DNA of 54,629 nt from Parcubacteria group bacterium Greene0714_7 (GCA_007378985.1 VMHB01000003.1:92283-146911); one strand, 5' to 3'. Shown: positions 1-7,158, numbered from the stretch's first letter. Translations and numbers: made by a program. The notes: a model not told the origin generated them from the letters alone.

Positions 1-470
1 AAACAATCGAAAATACATCTGGTAAATATACTGACTTTTTATATAAAAATAATCTTACTCAGAACATTGTCATTGTCGAAATTAAGACACCATTAAAGAA
101 AATTATAGATGCTAAAACCCCCTATAGAAGACCTGATGTTTTTTCACTAGGTAAGGAACTTACTGGGGGATTGGTTCAGCTCCTTGATCAAAAGGATACC
201 CTGCAAAAAGATTTCTTTACGCTTAAGAAAGAAGGCGCTCAATTCCAGTCTTTTAATCCAAAGGGTTTACTGCTTATAGGACTGCTTAAAAAGCTTACAA
301 AACAGCAATTAAAATCTTTTGAGCTTTTTAGAAGCAATTTGAAAGATATAGAGATAATGACTTACGATGAACTTTTGCAACGTACAGATTTGATTTTGCA
401 GCAGTTTGTTGATGATTCAACACTCCCACCAACAATTAAGCTCAAGAGGTCTATAAAAAGAAGACAATGA
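1..470 (+). CDS. Shedu-type (DUF4263) anti-phage nuclease, 3' part only
   Basis: The reading frame is open from base 3 to a TGA at 468-470 and continues off the left edge, so only the C-terminal ~155 residues are visible. They match the Shedu/SduA nuclease domain (DUF4263, PD-(D/E)xK fold). There is an acidic residue in the YTDFL segment, then the strand IVIVEIKTP carrying the E-x-K pair, then ELTGGLVQLLDQK, the strand FNPKGLLLIG, and the terminal EIMTYDELL. Known Shedu proteins act as phage-defence nucleases. The next gene starts inside its stop codon (ATGA overlap), which implies co-translation. The family call is from motif recognition; the sensor N-terminus lies outside the window. Confidence 0.72.
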   Translation, partial: TIENTSGKYTDFLYKNNLTQNIVIVEIKTPLKKIIDAKTPYRRPDVFSLGKELTGGLVQLLDQKDTLQKDFFTLKKEGAQFQSFNPKGLLLIGLLKKLTKQQLKSFELFRSNLKDIEIMTYDELLQRTDLILQQFVDDSTLPPTIKLKRSIKRRQ

Positions 471-1351
471 CAGGGAATAAACAAGGCACACCGATAGAAG
501 TGATGAAGGAACTCCTTCCTGATCCAATCGCAAAGATAAAGTTGGAGGATTTTTTAATGGGTCATTTAAAAACTTTCTTAGAAGACGTTTCTTTAGAAAA
601 TTTCCCTCTCGAGAGCCCTAATCTTGATAAAGATGCTTTTTTAGCCCGTTTAGAATCATATGAAGAAAAAACCGATATTTTACAGCAGTTAATTACCTTA
701 TTGGCAAAATGGGGTAAGTCACCAGAACAACTTTATTTACTACAACAGATACTTGTCCGTATATCAGAGGCTAATCAAAAAGTAGCCGGAGTTATCGGGT
801 GGGCTAAATTTCAATGGTACCCACTTCAGTTACTTATGTATTCAGCAGGTATAGGTGCTTTAGCTACCAAAAACTTTGCAGCTTTAAAAATTATTCTTGA
901 TACTCCTGTTCGACGGGATGAAACTCCAAATGAAACCCACCCACTTTCTATAGTTGTTGGTAGTAAAGTTAGTGAAATGGGTGATTGGTTTAAACAATTG
1001 CCTGGACTTGAAGCAAAGAAGTATCCTCGGAGCGAACATTTATTTGTTGTTCTACAGCCTATTTTAGAAAATATATTATATTTATCGGGAAACTACGAAG
1101 AACTTTTTGATGAATTTGAAGTGTTACAGGCATTATCTTTTGCAAATTTTAGAGGAGGAGGATGGGGTCCTCAAGGACGTTTTTCTTGGAAACATCAACG
1201 ATATGACGCTGGTCCCTTCCTTCGTATGGTAGAAGAGGGGAGGGTGGAAGGAAAAAATTGGGGACCCATTAAAGCAGGAATGTTTAAGGGTTCTTCAGAG
1301 GACTTTTTGAAAACCGCCGAAGAATTTAAAGAGCGCCTTACTTCTTGGTAG
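467..1351 (+). CDS. Unknown protein coupled to the Shedu gene
   Basis: This 294-residue soluble protein has no family I can name. The ATG overlaps the upstream TGA by four bases (ATGA), the usual sign of two subunits made together. It is mostly helical and acidic in its first third. In the middle is a hydrophobic helix around YPLQLLMYSAGIGAL followed by ALKIILDTPVRR. That arrangement reminds me of C-terminal regions of other phage-defence proteins (SIR2- or STAND-type), but this is only an impression. A Trp/Gly-rich patch (GGGWGPQGRFSW) lies near residue 226. Inference: partner, immunity or effector component of the Shedu locus. Confidence 0.7.
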   Translation: MTGNKQGTPIEVMKELLPDPIAKIKLEDFLMGHLKTFLEDVSLENFPLESPNLDKDAFLARLESYEEKTDILQQLITLLAKWGKSPEQLYLLQQILVRISEANQKVAGVIGWAKFQWYPLQLLMYSAGIGALATKNFAALKIILDTPVRRDETPNETHPLSIVVGSKVSEMGDWFKQLPGLEAKKYPRSEHLFVVLQPILENILYLSGNYEELFDEFEVLQALSFANFRGGGWGPQGRFSWKHQRYDAGPFLRMVEEGRVEGKNWGPIKAGMFKGSSEDFLKTAEEFKERLTSW

Positions 1352-1451
1352 AAGAGCTTCCTAATAAAGAAAATTAGTAATTAATAATGTGGAAATGGTG
1401 GAAATGGGGACATAGTTGATGAATTTTTTCACATAATTCCTGTAATTACCT

Positions 1452-1841
1452 CTACAACCACCTAGCCACACCCCCATGATGCGAGCAGGTTCCACTTCGA
1501 TGCTGGCTAAAGCTATATGTTCCATCTTTGCATCGAGCTGATGCCCCCGCAGGAACCGAATTATCTTCCGTGTAGGCAGGGGAATGAACACTGTTCCCGT
1601 CTACGTTCGTATAGTAGTTATCATTAGAAAGCTCAGTACCTTGTTGAACTGATGTCTCTCTTTCAACTGCCTTCGATACAACAGGAATTTCTTTTACAGT
1701 TGGCTGAACACTGTAGGAGGCTTTCTGAACAGGAGTGATTGGGTGAGTAGGACTAGGGGCAGATAGGGCAGATGCACCCCAAATAAGTGCGGCGGTGGTA
1801 GCAATACCGATAATCCAAGGATTCTGGTACCAAGGCTTCAT
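1452..1841 (-). CDS. DUF3761 domain protein, membrane anchored
   Basis: The protein has 129 residues. Residues 8-27 form one N-terminal membrane segment or uncleaved signal. A Thr/Val-rich linker follows, then a C-terminal DUF3761 domain recognisable by YTNVDGNSVHSP, the CKDGTYSFS segment and the terminal GTCSHHGGVARWL. The family is small, exported, Cys/His-containing and of unknown function. The fold is likely held by the Cys pair; the two neighbouring His could bind metal (inference). It faces away from the Shedu pair and is probably its own transcription unit. No convincing Shine-Dalgarno sequence precedes the ATG. Confidence 0.75.
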   Translation of the reverse strand: MKPWYQNPWIIGIATTAALIWGASALSAPSPTHPITPVQKASYSVQPTVKEIPVVSKAVERETSVQQGTELSNDNYYTNVDGNSVHSPAYTEDNSVPAGASARCKDGTYSFSQHRSGTCSHHGGVARWL

Positions 1842-1887
1842 GCTCGTGCATGCTACTCCTCGGACTCGATACTTCCTATTTTCTCGT

Positions 1888-1893
1888 TATACT
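1888..1893 (+). promoter_or_regulatory. Possible -10 for the 1904 gene
   Basis: TATACT ends 11 bases before the ATG at 1904, which would give a leader of only a few bases. No good -35 is visible. Confidence 0.35.
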
Positions 1894-1903
1894 GTGATTA
1901 TCT

Positions 1904-2470
1904 ATGATTCATAGATTTTTTAAACTCTTTTATATCCTGAGTCTACTGGCAATAATTGTGTCTTTGCCACTAAGTATTTTGTATATCCCTTTCGATGGGG
2001 TGGTAACTACATCATATAAAGCAAAATGCATTTCTAATGGTCAGTATGTGGTTTTGCAAGGAGCACCAGCAAATGAGCCTTATGTTTTTGATGAAATGTT
2101 TTTGAATAGTCCTATGTTTGGCAATCTAAAACAAGATCTAAATTTTTACTGCAAGTACTATGATGAAATTCAACCGTACATTGCGCAGTACTTAGAAGCA
2201 GGAGACAAAGTTCAAGCGAATAAGAACTATTTTACATTTAAAAACAAAGCAATCTCCAGTGTCTATACATATCCAGAACTTTATAAGCTTGAGATAGTAA
2301 GTGAGAAGACTGAGTGGTATAAAATTTATGGACCACTGGTTGGCTGGTTAGGGGGATCTTTACTTTTCTTTTTGCTCCTTCAGTTACTTAGGGTCTCTTA
2401 CACCTATGTGAGATTTGGTGAGTTGGTTTGGAATCCTTTCAGATCACGGAAAGAAACGAAGAAACAGTAA
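1904..2470 (+). CDS. Membrane protein with two helices, unknown
   Basis: The protein has 188 residues: a membrane helix at residues 6-28, an extracytoplasmic domain of about 115 residues, a second helix near 146-168 and a basic cytoplasmic tail ending RSRKETKKQ. The central domain mentions YYDEIQPYIAQYLEAGDKVQ and similar polar segments but no motif I recognise. It is followed after six bases by the PspC gene, so the two may be co-transcribed. The start is the first ATG after a TATACT box. Function unknown; an envelope-sensing or structural role would fit the topology but is not shown. Confidence 0.6.
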   Translation: MIHRFFKLFYILSLLAIIVSLPLSILYIPFDGVVTTSYKAKCISNGQYVVLQGAPANEPYVFDEMFLNSPMFGNLKQDLNFYCKYYDEIQPYIAQYLEAGDKVQANKNYFTFKNKAISSVYTYPELYKLEIVSEKTEWYKIYGPLVGWLGGSLLFFLLLQLLRVSYTYVRFGELVWNPFRSRKETKKQ

Positions 2471-2476
2471 CTCCCC

Positions 2477-2680
2477 ATGCCCCATAAACACCTCTACAAA
2501 AGCAACACCAATAAAGTATTCGCAGGCATCTGCGGAGGGCTTGGAGAATACTTCGACATCGACCCCGTGCTCCTGCGCCTTATATGGGTCTTAGTGGTAA
2601 TCTTTACAGGAGTTGTGCCAGGCGTCGTTGCCTATATCATTGCGACGTTCATTGTCCCTGAACACTCACATCATCAATAA
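2477..2680 (+). CDS. PspC-domain membrane protein
   Basis: The 67 residues form a complete PspC domain: KVFAGICGGLGEYFDIDP, the typical Gly-rich start with D-x-D-P, then a single membrane helix (about residues 34-60) rich in Val/Ile, and a His-rich end (EHSHHQ). In Proteobacteria PspC is part of the phage-shock membrane-stress response. Stand-alone short PspC proteins are common in many bacteria and their role is less certain. There is no pspA or pspB here. It sits six bases after the preceding membrane-protein gene. Confidence 0.85.
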   Translation: MPHKHLYKSNTNKVFAGICGGLGEYFDIDPVLLRLIWVLVVIFTGVVPGVVAYIIATFIVPEHSHHQ

Positions 2681-2692
2681 TTATTTAAAAAT

Positions 2693-2854
2693 ATGGAAAA
2701 AATAAAAATAGAACATCACACGCTATCAGGAGGATTTTGGATTGCAGCATGGCTTTTCACCGTAGGCTACTTACAGCTTAGTTTTTGGAAAGGTGTCTTA
2801 GCTCTCATCATCTGGCCGTATTATCTCGGCGTGGCATTGGCTGTTGCATCGTAG
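2693..2854 (+). CDS. Small two-helix membrane protein (53 aa)
   Basis: An ATG frame 12 bases after the pspC stop encodes 53 residues. A short charged start (MEKIKIEHH) is followed by a helix at about 14-28 and another at 31-50, with the Trp/Tyr placement typical of membrane interfaces. It is too short for default gene finders. Position and composition suggest it belongs with the surrounding string of small membrane proteins. No family recognised. Confidence 0.5.
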   Translation: MEKIKIEHHTLSGGFWIAAWLFTVGYLQLSFWKGVLALIIWPYYLGVALAVAS

Positions 2855-2908
2855 GTAGTAGTGGTTGTTGATCCAATTTCTGCCATTCTTCTTTTATTTT
2901 TTTGAAGT

Positions 2909-3121
2909 ATGCTCACAGTTGCATTTATCATCCTAAAGTTTACTGACTCCCTTACATTAGGTTGGTGGTGGATTATTCTTAGTATTATTCTCGATTCACT
3001 AGCTACAAGTAGCGTTTCGAATAGAGTCAAAAGTGCTTACAATCAAGGGTACGAAGAAGGGAAAGGTGAGCCATCCGAAGAATCAAACTGGACAGAGACT
3101 TTAGGTGAAGTTGATGAATGA
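2909..3121 (+). CDS. Small membrane protein (70 aa)
   Basis: One N-terminal hydrophobic region (residues 2-32, with LGWWWIILSIILD) is followed by a hydrophilic acidic tail ending ETLGEVDE. This is a common design for tiny Patescibacteria and phage membrane proteins, with no assignable function. The gene lies between the 53-aa gene and the hicBA locus on the same strand. Confidence 0.5.
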   Translation: MLTVAFIILKFTDSLTLGWWWIILSIILDSLATSSVSNRVKSAYNQGYEEGKGEPSEESNWTETLGEVDE

Positions 3122-3177
3122 AGTGAGATTGTAATCCAACCTGGTGAAAATAATGACTCACGCCACTTAATCACACA

Positions 3178-3186
3178 TGCTACAAT
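3178..3186 (+). promoter_or_regulatory. Extended -10 promoter of hicB
   Basis: TGC-TACAAT ends nine bases before the hicB ATG, giving a leaderless or nearly leaderless message. The same nine bases precede dnaB. Confidence 0.6.
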
Positions 3187-3194
3187 GATCTTTC

Positions 3195-3515
3195 ATGAAT
3201 TGGTTGAATTCACAGTCTAAAATCCGTGTCACTGAATTGGCAGTAAGTCTGCCCGTGGCTTTTATCGAAGAAGGTAATACCGTAATTGCCTATACGCCCT
3301 CTTTAGATCTTTCAACGTGTGGTCAAAATAAAACAGAAGCTAAGAAAATGTTTGAAGAAGCAGTTCAAATATTTTTTGATGACTTAGTAGAAAGTGATAC
3401 TGTTGACGAAGTATTGAGTGGGTTGGGTTGGAAAAAAGACCTTAAGCAAGCTTCGTGGGTACCGCCTGTAGTCTCTCAAGAATCAATCGGAGTTAAAGTT
3501 CCTGCGTTAGCTTAA
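3195..3515 (+). CDS. hicB: HicB-like antitoxin
   Basis: The 106 residues include the HicB partial RNase-H-like fold: LPVAFIEEGNTVIAYTPSLDL, then STCGQNKTEAKKMFEEA and a helix ending in FFDDLVE. Antitoxins of this family bind and block HicA and usually repress their own operon. A separate C-terminal DNA-binding domain is not obvious; the end (VVSQESIGVKVPALA) may be the operator- or toxin-binding tail. The gene precedes hicA, the reverse of the classical hicA-hicB order, with eight bases between them. Confidence 0.75.
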   Translation: MNWLNSQSKIRVTELAVSLPVAFIEEGNTVIAYTPSLDLSTCGQNKTEAKKMFEEAVQIFFDDLVESDTVDEVLSGLGWKKDLKQASWVPPVVSQESIGVKVPALA

Positions 3516-3518
3516 AAT

Positions 3519-3533
3519 CCTCCATGAAGGAGG
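3519..3533 (+). promoter_or_regulatory. Hairpin holding the hicA start codon in its loop
   Basis: CCTCC and GGAGG form a five-base-pair stem whose five-base loop (ATGAA) contains the hicA initiation codon. The only strong Shine-Dalgarno-like word lies just after the start and is paired in the stem. It could keep toxin translation low unless ribosomes arrive from hicB. Confidence 0.4.
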
Positions 3534-3754
3534 TTGGAAACATAGATTGGAGGAGATTCGAAAGATTTCTCATTGCTGAGGGGTGCGTATTCAAAGGTAA
3601 GGTAGGTAGTCATAATAAATACAAGAAGATTGGTCTCACTAGACCAATAATTGTTCCTCGCTATAAATCTCTCCCTGATTTCATCATATCCAATAATCTA
3701 AGAACCTTAGGTGTTTCAAAAGAGTATTTCATAGAGAAGATAAGGAATCTCTAG
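3524..3754 (+). CDS. hicA: HicA-like mRNA interferase toxin
   Basis: The 76 residues show the HicA double-stranded-RNA-binding-like fold: IDWRRFERFLIAEGC, then the catalytic-His segment KGKVGSHNKYKK, a strand RPIIVPRYK, and a C-terminal helix with LRTLGVSKEYFIEKI. HicA toxins cut mRNA in stressed or plasmid-free cells. The order antitoxin then toxin, with an eight-base gap, implies co-expression from the hicB promoter. All conserved features seem intact, so it is probably functional. Confidence 0.8.
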   Translation: MKEVGNIDWRRFERFLIAEGCVFKGKVGSHNKYKKIGLTRPIIVPRYKSLPDFIISNNLRTLGVSKEYFIEKIRNL

Positions 3755-3791
3755 GGTCCTAATAGAATAAATATCGCACCCCTTTCCTAAG

Positions 3792-3800
3792 TGCTAAAAT
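3792..3800 (+). promoter_or_regulatory. Extended -10 promoter of the 3807 gene
   Basis: TGC-TAAAAT ends seven bases before the ATG at 3807, a leaderless arrangement. Confidence 0.6.
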
Positions 3801-3806
3801 AGACCC

Positions 3807-4202
3807 ATGTCCTCAAGAAACCAACTCCTCCCTGCACTACTCATCCTAGCTTTTATTTTTGTGGGGATTTTTGCGCCACTTGCCATGGTAGGAATGAGTC
3901 ATCACGGCATGGGCAGTATGGGGGATTGTCCGTTTATGCCAGGAGAAGCAGTGCTTTGTGAAATGAATATTTTCGCTCACCTTAATTCGTGGCAGGCACT
4001 GTTTGCGACGCTCACTCCCGAGCTATTTACTTTTGGAATCGCTCTTTTTGCAACTCTTCTTGCATTCGCATTGTTCCGTCATCTTTTTGATCCACCAAAC
4101 ATTTCCAAACGGCATCTTTCTTTTTTACATAGAAGAGGTGAATACGCTCCTTTATCTGCAGTACTTTTTCTTGGAAACTCCATAAGTCCACGTGCGCCAT
4201 AG
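3807..4202 (+). CDS. Membrane protein with His/Met-rich loop
   Basis: The protein has 131 residues: a signal-like helix (7-30), then a His/Met/Cys-rich extracytoplasmic stretch (MVGMSHHGMGSMGDCPFMP), and a second helix near 66-88. The Met/His-rich loop resembles soft-metal (copper or silver) ligands, and the next gene encodes DUF305, a family often found next to copper-handling genes. A role in periplasmic metal handling is therefore an inference from composition and context. The C-terminal 30 residues are basic and cytoplasmic. Confidence 0.6.
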   Translation: MSSRNQLLPALLILAFIFVGIFAPLAMVGMSHHGMGSMGDCPFMPGEAVLCEMNIFAHLNSWQALFATLTPELFTFGIALFATLLAFALFRHLFDPPNISKRHLSFLHRRGEYAPLSAVLFLGNSISPRAP

Positions 4203-4242
4203 GTACTTTTTTGTTTTGCATTATTTACACTCATAAAAAACT

Positions 4243-4635
4243 ATGGAAACAAAAAATAACACACTCATTATCGGACTCCTCACTCTCATTCTCGGTCTCG
4301 TTATTGGCTACTTTGCTGGCACGAGCTCGTATCGTCCTTTTGGAATGATGGGAGGTAACTACTCTCAGACGAGAGATATAGACAGCTACAATGGCATGCA
4401 CGGCGCTATGAACGGCATGATGATGGGCCTTGAAGGAAAGACAGGAGACGAACTTGATAGAGCATTTCTTGACGGCATGATCATTCACCATGAAGGGGCT
4501 GTTGAGATGGCACAAACCCTTCTTAAGGGTACAAAGCGCCCAGAGCTCATCAAGCTCGGTAATGACATCATTACTGCCCAAACAGGGGAGATACAGATGA
4601 TGAAAGATTGGCGCACGAGCTGGTTCAACCAATAA
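4243..4635 (+). CDS. DUF305 ferritin-like protein
   Basis: The 130 residues begin with an N-terminal membrane anchor (6-26). A Met-rich spacer (NGMHGAMNGMMMG) follows, then the DUF305 four-helix signature: DGMIIHHEGAVEMAQ with paired His, then IIxAQxxEIxxMxxW as IITAQTGEIQMMKDW. The domain has a ferritin-like fold and is exported. It is often associated with copper or other metal stress, but its biochemical role is unsettled. It is transcribed after the His/Met-rich membrane protein and ends in a strong terminator. TACACT at 4226-4231 could provide its own promoter. Confidence 0.85.
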   Translation: METKNNTLIIGLLTLILGLVIGYFAGTSSYRPFGMMGGNYSQTRDIDSYNGMHGAMNGMMMGLEGKTGDELDRAFLDGMIIHHEGAVEMAQTLLKGTKRPELIKLGNDIITAQTGEIQMMKDWRTSWFNQ

Positions 4636-4654
4636 GAAAGACTTAGATTATTAG

Positions 4655-4685
4655 AACAAAACACACCCCGAGGGGTGTGTTTTGT
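4655..4685 (+). terminator. Intrinsic terminator after DUF305 gene
   Basis: A 15-base stem (AACAAAACACACCCC and its complement) with a tiny loop is followed by TTTTGTT. The A- and T-rich flanks make it usable from both strands. Confidence 0.85.
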
Positions 4686-4703
4686 TATGTAGGGTAACTA
4701 TTT

Positions 4704-4883
4704 TTACCAGTCCAATTCAGCATCACTGTCGCCATCACTGTCACCCTCATCGAGTAGCATTTCTGTAAGTCTTTCTTCATTTCGCTTAGCACGCTCAGCG
4801 TCGGTCATTCCACCAAAAGGCCTTCCTCCTTCGGGCTCTCGTTGAAGTCTTGCAAGAATAGTTTTGTCTGATTCGTGTGGCAT
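4704..4883 (-). CDS. Small acidic protein, unknown
   Basis: About 59 residues from the ATG at 4883; an in-frame ATG at 4901 would add six. The sequence is charged throughout, with a Gly/Pro stretch (REPEGGRPFGGMT), a helix with AERAKRNEERLTEML and a very acidic tail (DEGDSDGDSDAELDW). It has no membrane segment. It lies alone between a terminator and a divergent gene. Function unknown; the regular codon use and biased acidic tail are the only support for it being real. Confidence 0.45.
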   Translation of the reverse strand: MPHESDKTILARLQREPEGGRPFGGMTDAERAKRNEERLTEMLLDEGDSDGDSDAELDW

Positions 4884-4973
4884 CAGGGGCAGTATACACA
4901 TTCACGCTCCGAGCTCAACAGAGCAAGTAGTGACTCAGAGCAACCTTGCTCAGGTAACCTAGGTTAGATAGAC

Positions 4974-5282
4974 ATGACTAAAAACCCAATTCTCAATGCG
5001 CTTAGCGCCGTGCTCTACATATGCATAGTTGCATCGATTATGTTCTTCGGCTCCTCATTAGGAGTCCCAACGGAAGACACTCTATTAATGCCTATCACAA
5101 TGTTATGTCTATTCTCACTTTCCGTTGCAGTAATGGCATTTGTGTTTTTCTATCAGCCGGTGCTCATGTATATGGAAGGTGAGAAAGCCAGAGGAGTAAA
5201 TCTCGCCCTACAAACCGTAGGAGCCTTCGCAGTTATTACGGCGATTCTCTTTGCATGTCTGTTTCTATCCAGATTCTTCTAA
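4974..5282 (+). CDS. Three-helix membrane protein
   Basis: The 102 residues have membrane helices at about 8-27, 38-60 and 77-98 and a short charged loop (MEGEKARG) before the last. This layout is frequent in Patescibacteria as uncharacterised protein families. No catalytic motif is visible. It may share a transcript with the small coupled gene and PAP2 phosphatase downstream, since no terminator separates them. Confidence 0.65.
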   Translation: MTKNPILNALSAVLYICIVASIMFFGSSLGVPTEDTLLMPITMLCLFSLSVAVMAFVFFYQPVLMYMEGEKARGVNLALQTVGAFAVITAILFACLFLSRFF

Positions 5283-5323
5283 GAGTTCTGTCTTATTAGA
5301 AGGTAGAGGAGTAGAATGTTTCT

Positions 5324-5455
5324 ATGTCAGAGCTTCCGCCTCCAGTATTCGCTCCCTTTGTTGAAGCACTAGATGAACTTCGTACATCCATAACATGGAA
5401 GAGTGTATTGAAGAGTTTTCTAAATTGGAAACCTAAAAAGGTAGGTAAGTTATGA
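5324..5455 (+). CDS. 43-aa ORF coupled to the PAP2 gene
   Basis: An ATG frame of 43 codons (starting MSELPPPVFAPFVEALDE) ends in TGA overlapping the ATG of the phosphatase gene (ATGA). A GAGGAG word lies 12 bases before the start. The peptide is Pro-rich at first and basic at the end (KPKKVGKL). The overlap suggests translational coupling; the peptide's own function is unknown. Confidence 0.45.
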   Translation: MSELPPPVFAPFVEALDELRTSITWKSVLKSFLNWKPKKVGKL

Positions 5456-5982
5456 ACCTTGATACAAAACTATTTTTTAAATTGAACAGCTTTGCCCATA
5501 AGAGCAAACGCGGTGATTTTTTAATACTGTTTTTTGGCTCGTACATCGCATACCCACTTGCTGTAGCATTTCCTTTGTATCTCTTCCTTGTACAAACTCC
5601 GATGAGAGAGGGGATTATCCTTTCTGTTTCGGCGCTCGTTGCAGGATTGATTGCTCGACTTATTTTTGGAAGTTCAATCAGATTTTTTCATCCCGTACCT
5701 CGACCACCGGTGACACATGCATTGAAACCGCTCATTAATCTGAAGTCACCCTCGTTTCCTTCCGGACACGCACTCTTTTTCTTCGCACTTTCAACCTTTG
5801 TTCTTTTCTTTTACCCCTTACTTGGAGTTATATTTCTTCTCATCACTCTAGGTATTGCCACTGCGCGAGTTATGGCAGGTGTGCACTATCCATCGGACAT
5901 GCTTGCAGGGTGCCTTATTGGGGTTGTGAGCGCGTATCTCAGCTATGTGTATGTTCTACCTCTGCTTGTTCAGTTATTCTAA
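5452..5982 (+). CDS. PAP2-family phosphatase (undecaprenyl-PP phosphatase-like)
   Basis: The 176-residue integral membrane protein has about five helices and the three acid-phosphatase motifs: the Arg-Pro segment in HPVPRPP, the signature PSFPSGHALFFFA with catalytic His, and ARVMAGVHYPSD with the second His and Asp. Relatives (BcrC/PgpB type) remove a phosphate from undecaprenyl pyrophosphate or phosphatidylglycerol phosphate, recycling the cell-wall lipid carrier. This fits the peptidoglycan genes elsewhere in the window. Motif 1 is degenerate (no obvious Lys six residues before the Arg). Substrate unproven. Confidence 0.85.
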   Translation: MNLDTKLFFKLNSFAHKSKRGDFLILFFGSYIAYPLAVAFPLYLFLVQTPMREGIILSVSALVAGLIARLIFGSSIRFFHPVPRPPVTHALKPLINLKSPSFPSGHALFFFALSTFVLFFYPLLGVIFLLITLGIATARVMAGVHYPSDMLAGCLIGVVSAYLSYVYVLPLLVQLF

Positions 5983-5990
5983 CGGCATTA

Positions 5991-6019
5991 TTGACACATC
6001 TATAAAAACGATACATACT
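5991..6019 (+). promoter_or_regulatory. Sigma-70-type promoter before the 6187 gene
   Basis: TTGACA at 5991-5996, a 17-base spacer and CATACT at 6014-6019. The predicted start near 6026 gives a leader of about 160 bases, exceptional in this window. Confidence 0.55.
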
Positions 6020-6027
6020 ATAAAGGC

Positions 6028-6155
6028 ATGAATTGGCATACATCAATGACAGTTTTGAGTTCAGCAAAGCGAAGCCTCCTTTGAGGTTGTTCGCGGATTT
6101 TTAAATTTCAAAAATAAAGATTCTGGAGCAGCCTCGAAGGGGGCTGTTTTTCTTT
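6028..6155 (+). promoter_or_regulatory. Possible attenuator leader
   Basis: The leader holds an 18-codon ORF from 6028 (MNWHTSMTVLSSAKRSLL). A hairpin with arms GCGAAGCCTC and GAGGTTGTTCGC overlaps its end. At 6127-6155 there is an intrinsic terminator-like hairpin (AGCAGCC / GGCTGTT plus TTTTTCTTTT), all before the 6187 start. A leader peptide, hairpin and terminator in this order resemble transcription attenuation. Alternatively it is an independent small RNA or the terminator of upstream transcription. Confidence 0.35.
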
Positions 6156-6186
6156 TACTGGAATCTAGACAATCAACATCATAAAA

Positions 6187-7158
6187 ATGGTAAAACATAT
6201 GAGAAATGGACACGAAAATAAACCTATGAATATTGCAGGAGAAACTCGAGAACCTGAAGTCAGAGAGCGTGTGCTCGAAGCACTTCGTACATTTGGTGAA
6301 AAAACACTCCGCTATTCTGGCGAGAAAGCTGGACCTTCTATTCTTATTATCGGCGGTACTCATGGAAATGAAGTTCTTGGTGTTCTTGTTGCAGATCTTC
6401 TCCGTGAAAGCTTGGAGACTGGAGCATTGATGCTCAAATCTGGAGAAGTACAGCTCACTCTTGGTAATACGCGAGCTGAAGCTGACCTGCGGACAGCCTC
6501 AGGAGGAGTTGATTTGAACAGAATTTTTCTGCCATCAGTTATCTCAGGTAAGGAAGATAAAGGGTGGGAAGGTCGTCGTGTACAAAAAATTACCGAGGCT
6601 ATTCGCTCGTCGGACATCGTTATTGATCTCCATTCAACCAATAGACCGTCGCCAGCGTTTGTTTGCGCCCTAGGAGATGAGGAGCACAGTTCTGTCTACA
6701 AATGGCTTCCACGAGAGTCTGTGGTGCTTGACCCTGAAAGAATAGTTTCAGGTGGAGGTGGTTCTATTGATGAAGTAGCAGATGATTTTGGGAAAGTTGG
6801 TATTTGCTACGAATCAGGACAGGCAACTGATATGCGGAACATCGTTCCTGTATTTGAAGCCATTCGCGCCATCATGATTGAGAGAGGGATGGTAGATGGT
6901 GTGTTGCCAGAACTTCCAACACCGAGCTCTGAATACACAGTGGTGACATCAATTCCGTATGACGCTAGTCGACCATTTGTATTTGCGGAAGGGAAGGATC
7001 AGGGATTCGCTCCTGTAGCAAAAGGTGAAATTATTGGGCATCAAGGAGGCATTCCTGTGCACTCACCATTGAACGGCATAATTCTTTTTCCAAAGAAACC
7101 AGAGCATCAAGAAAGTGCAGGGTTAGTGTGTTACCTCGCCTCTCGAGAAGAAGCATAA
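6187..7158 (+). CDS. M14-type zinc deacylase (aspartoacylase / succinylglutamate desuccinylase-like)
   Basis: The 323-residue protein has the zinc-binding signature of this carboxypeptidase-like family: IIGGTHGNEVLG (His and Glu ligands), VDLNRIF, and VIDLHSTNRPS (third ligand His). These enzymes remove acyl groups from amino acids such as N-acetylaspartate or succinylglutamate; the substrate here cannot be read. The start is uncertain: ATGs at 6187, 6199 and 6229 are in frame, and I use the first. No neighbouring arginine- or aspartate-catabolic gene points to the substrate. The message may be controlled by the long leader. Confidence 0.8.
   Translation: MVKHMRNGHENKPMNIAGETREPEVRERVLEALRTFGEKTLRYSGEKAGPSILIIGGTHGNEVLGVLVADLLRESLETGALMLKSGEVQLTLGNTRAEADLRTASGGVDLNRIFLPSVISGKEDKGWEGRRVQKITEAIRSSDIVIDLHSTNRPSPAFVCALGDEEHSSVYKWLPRESVVLDPERIVSGGGGSIDEVADDFGKVGICYESGQATDMRNIVPVFEAIRAIMIERGMVDGVLPELPTPSSEYTVVTSIPYDASRPFVFAEGKDQGFAPVAKGEIIGHQGGIPVHSPLNGIILFPKKPEHQESAGLVCYLASREEA

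Noticed and set aside
1361-1591. Minus-strand frame overlapping the DUF3761 gene
   Set aside because: It is a shadow in another frame of a clearly conserved DUF3761 gene.
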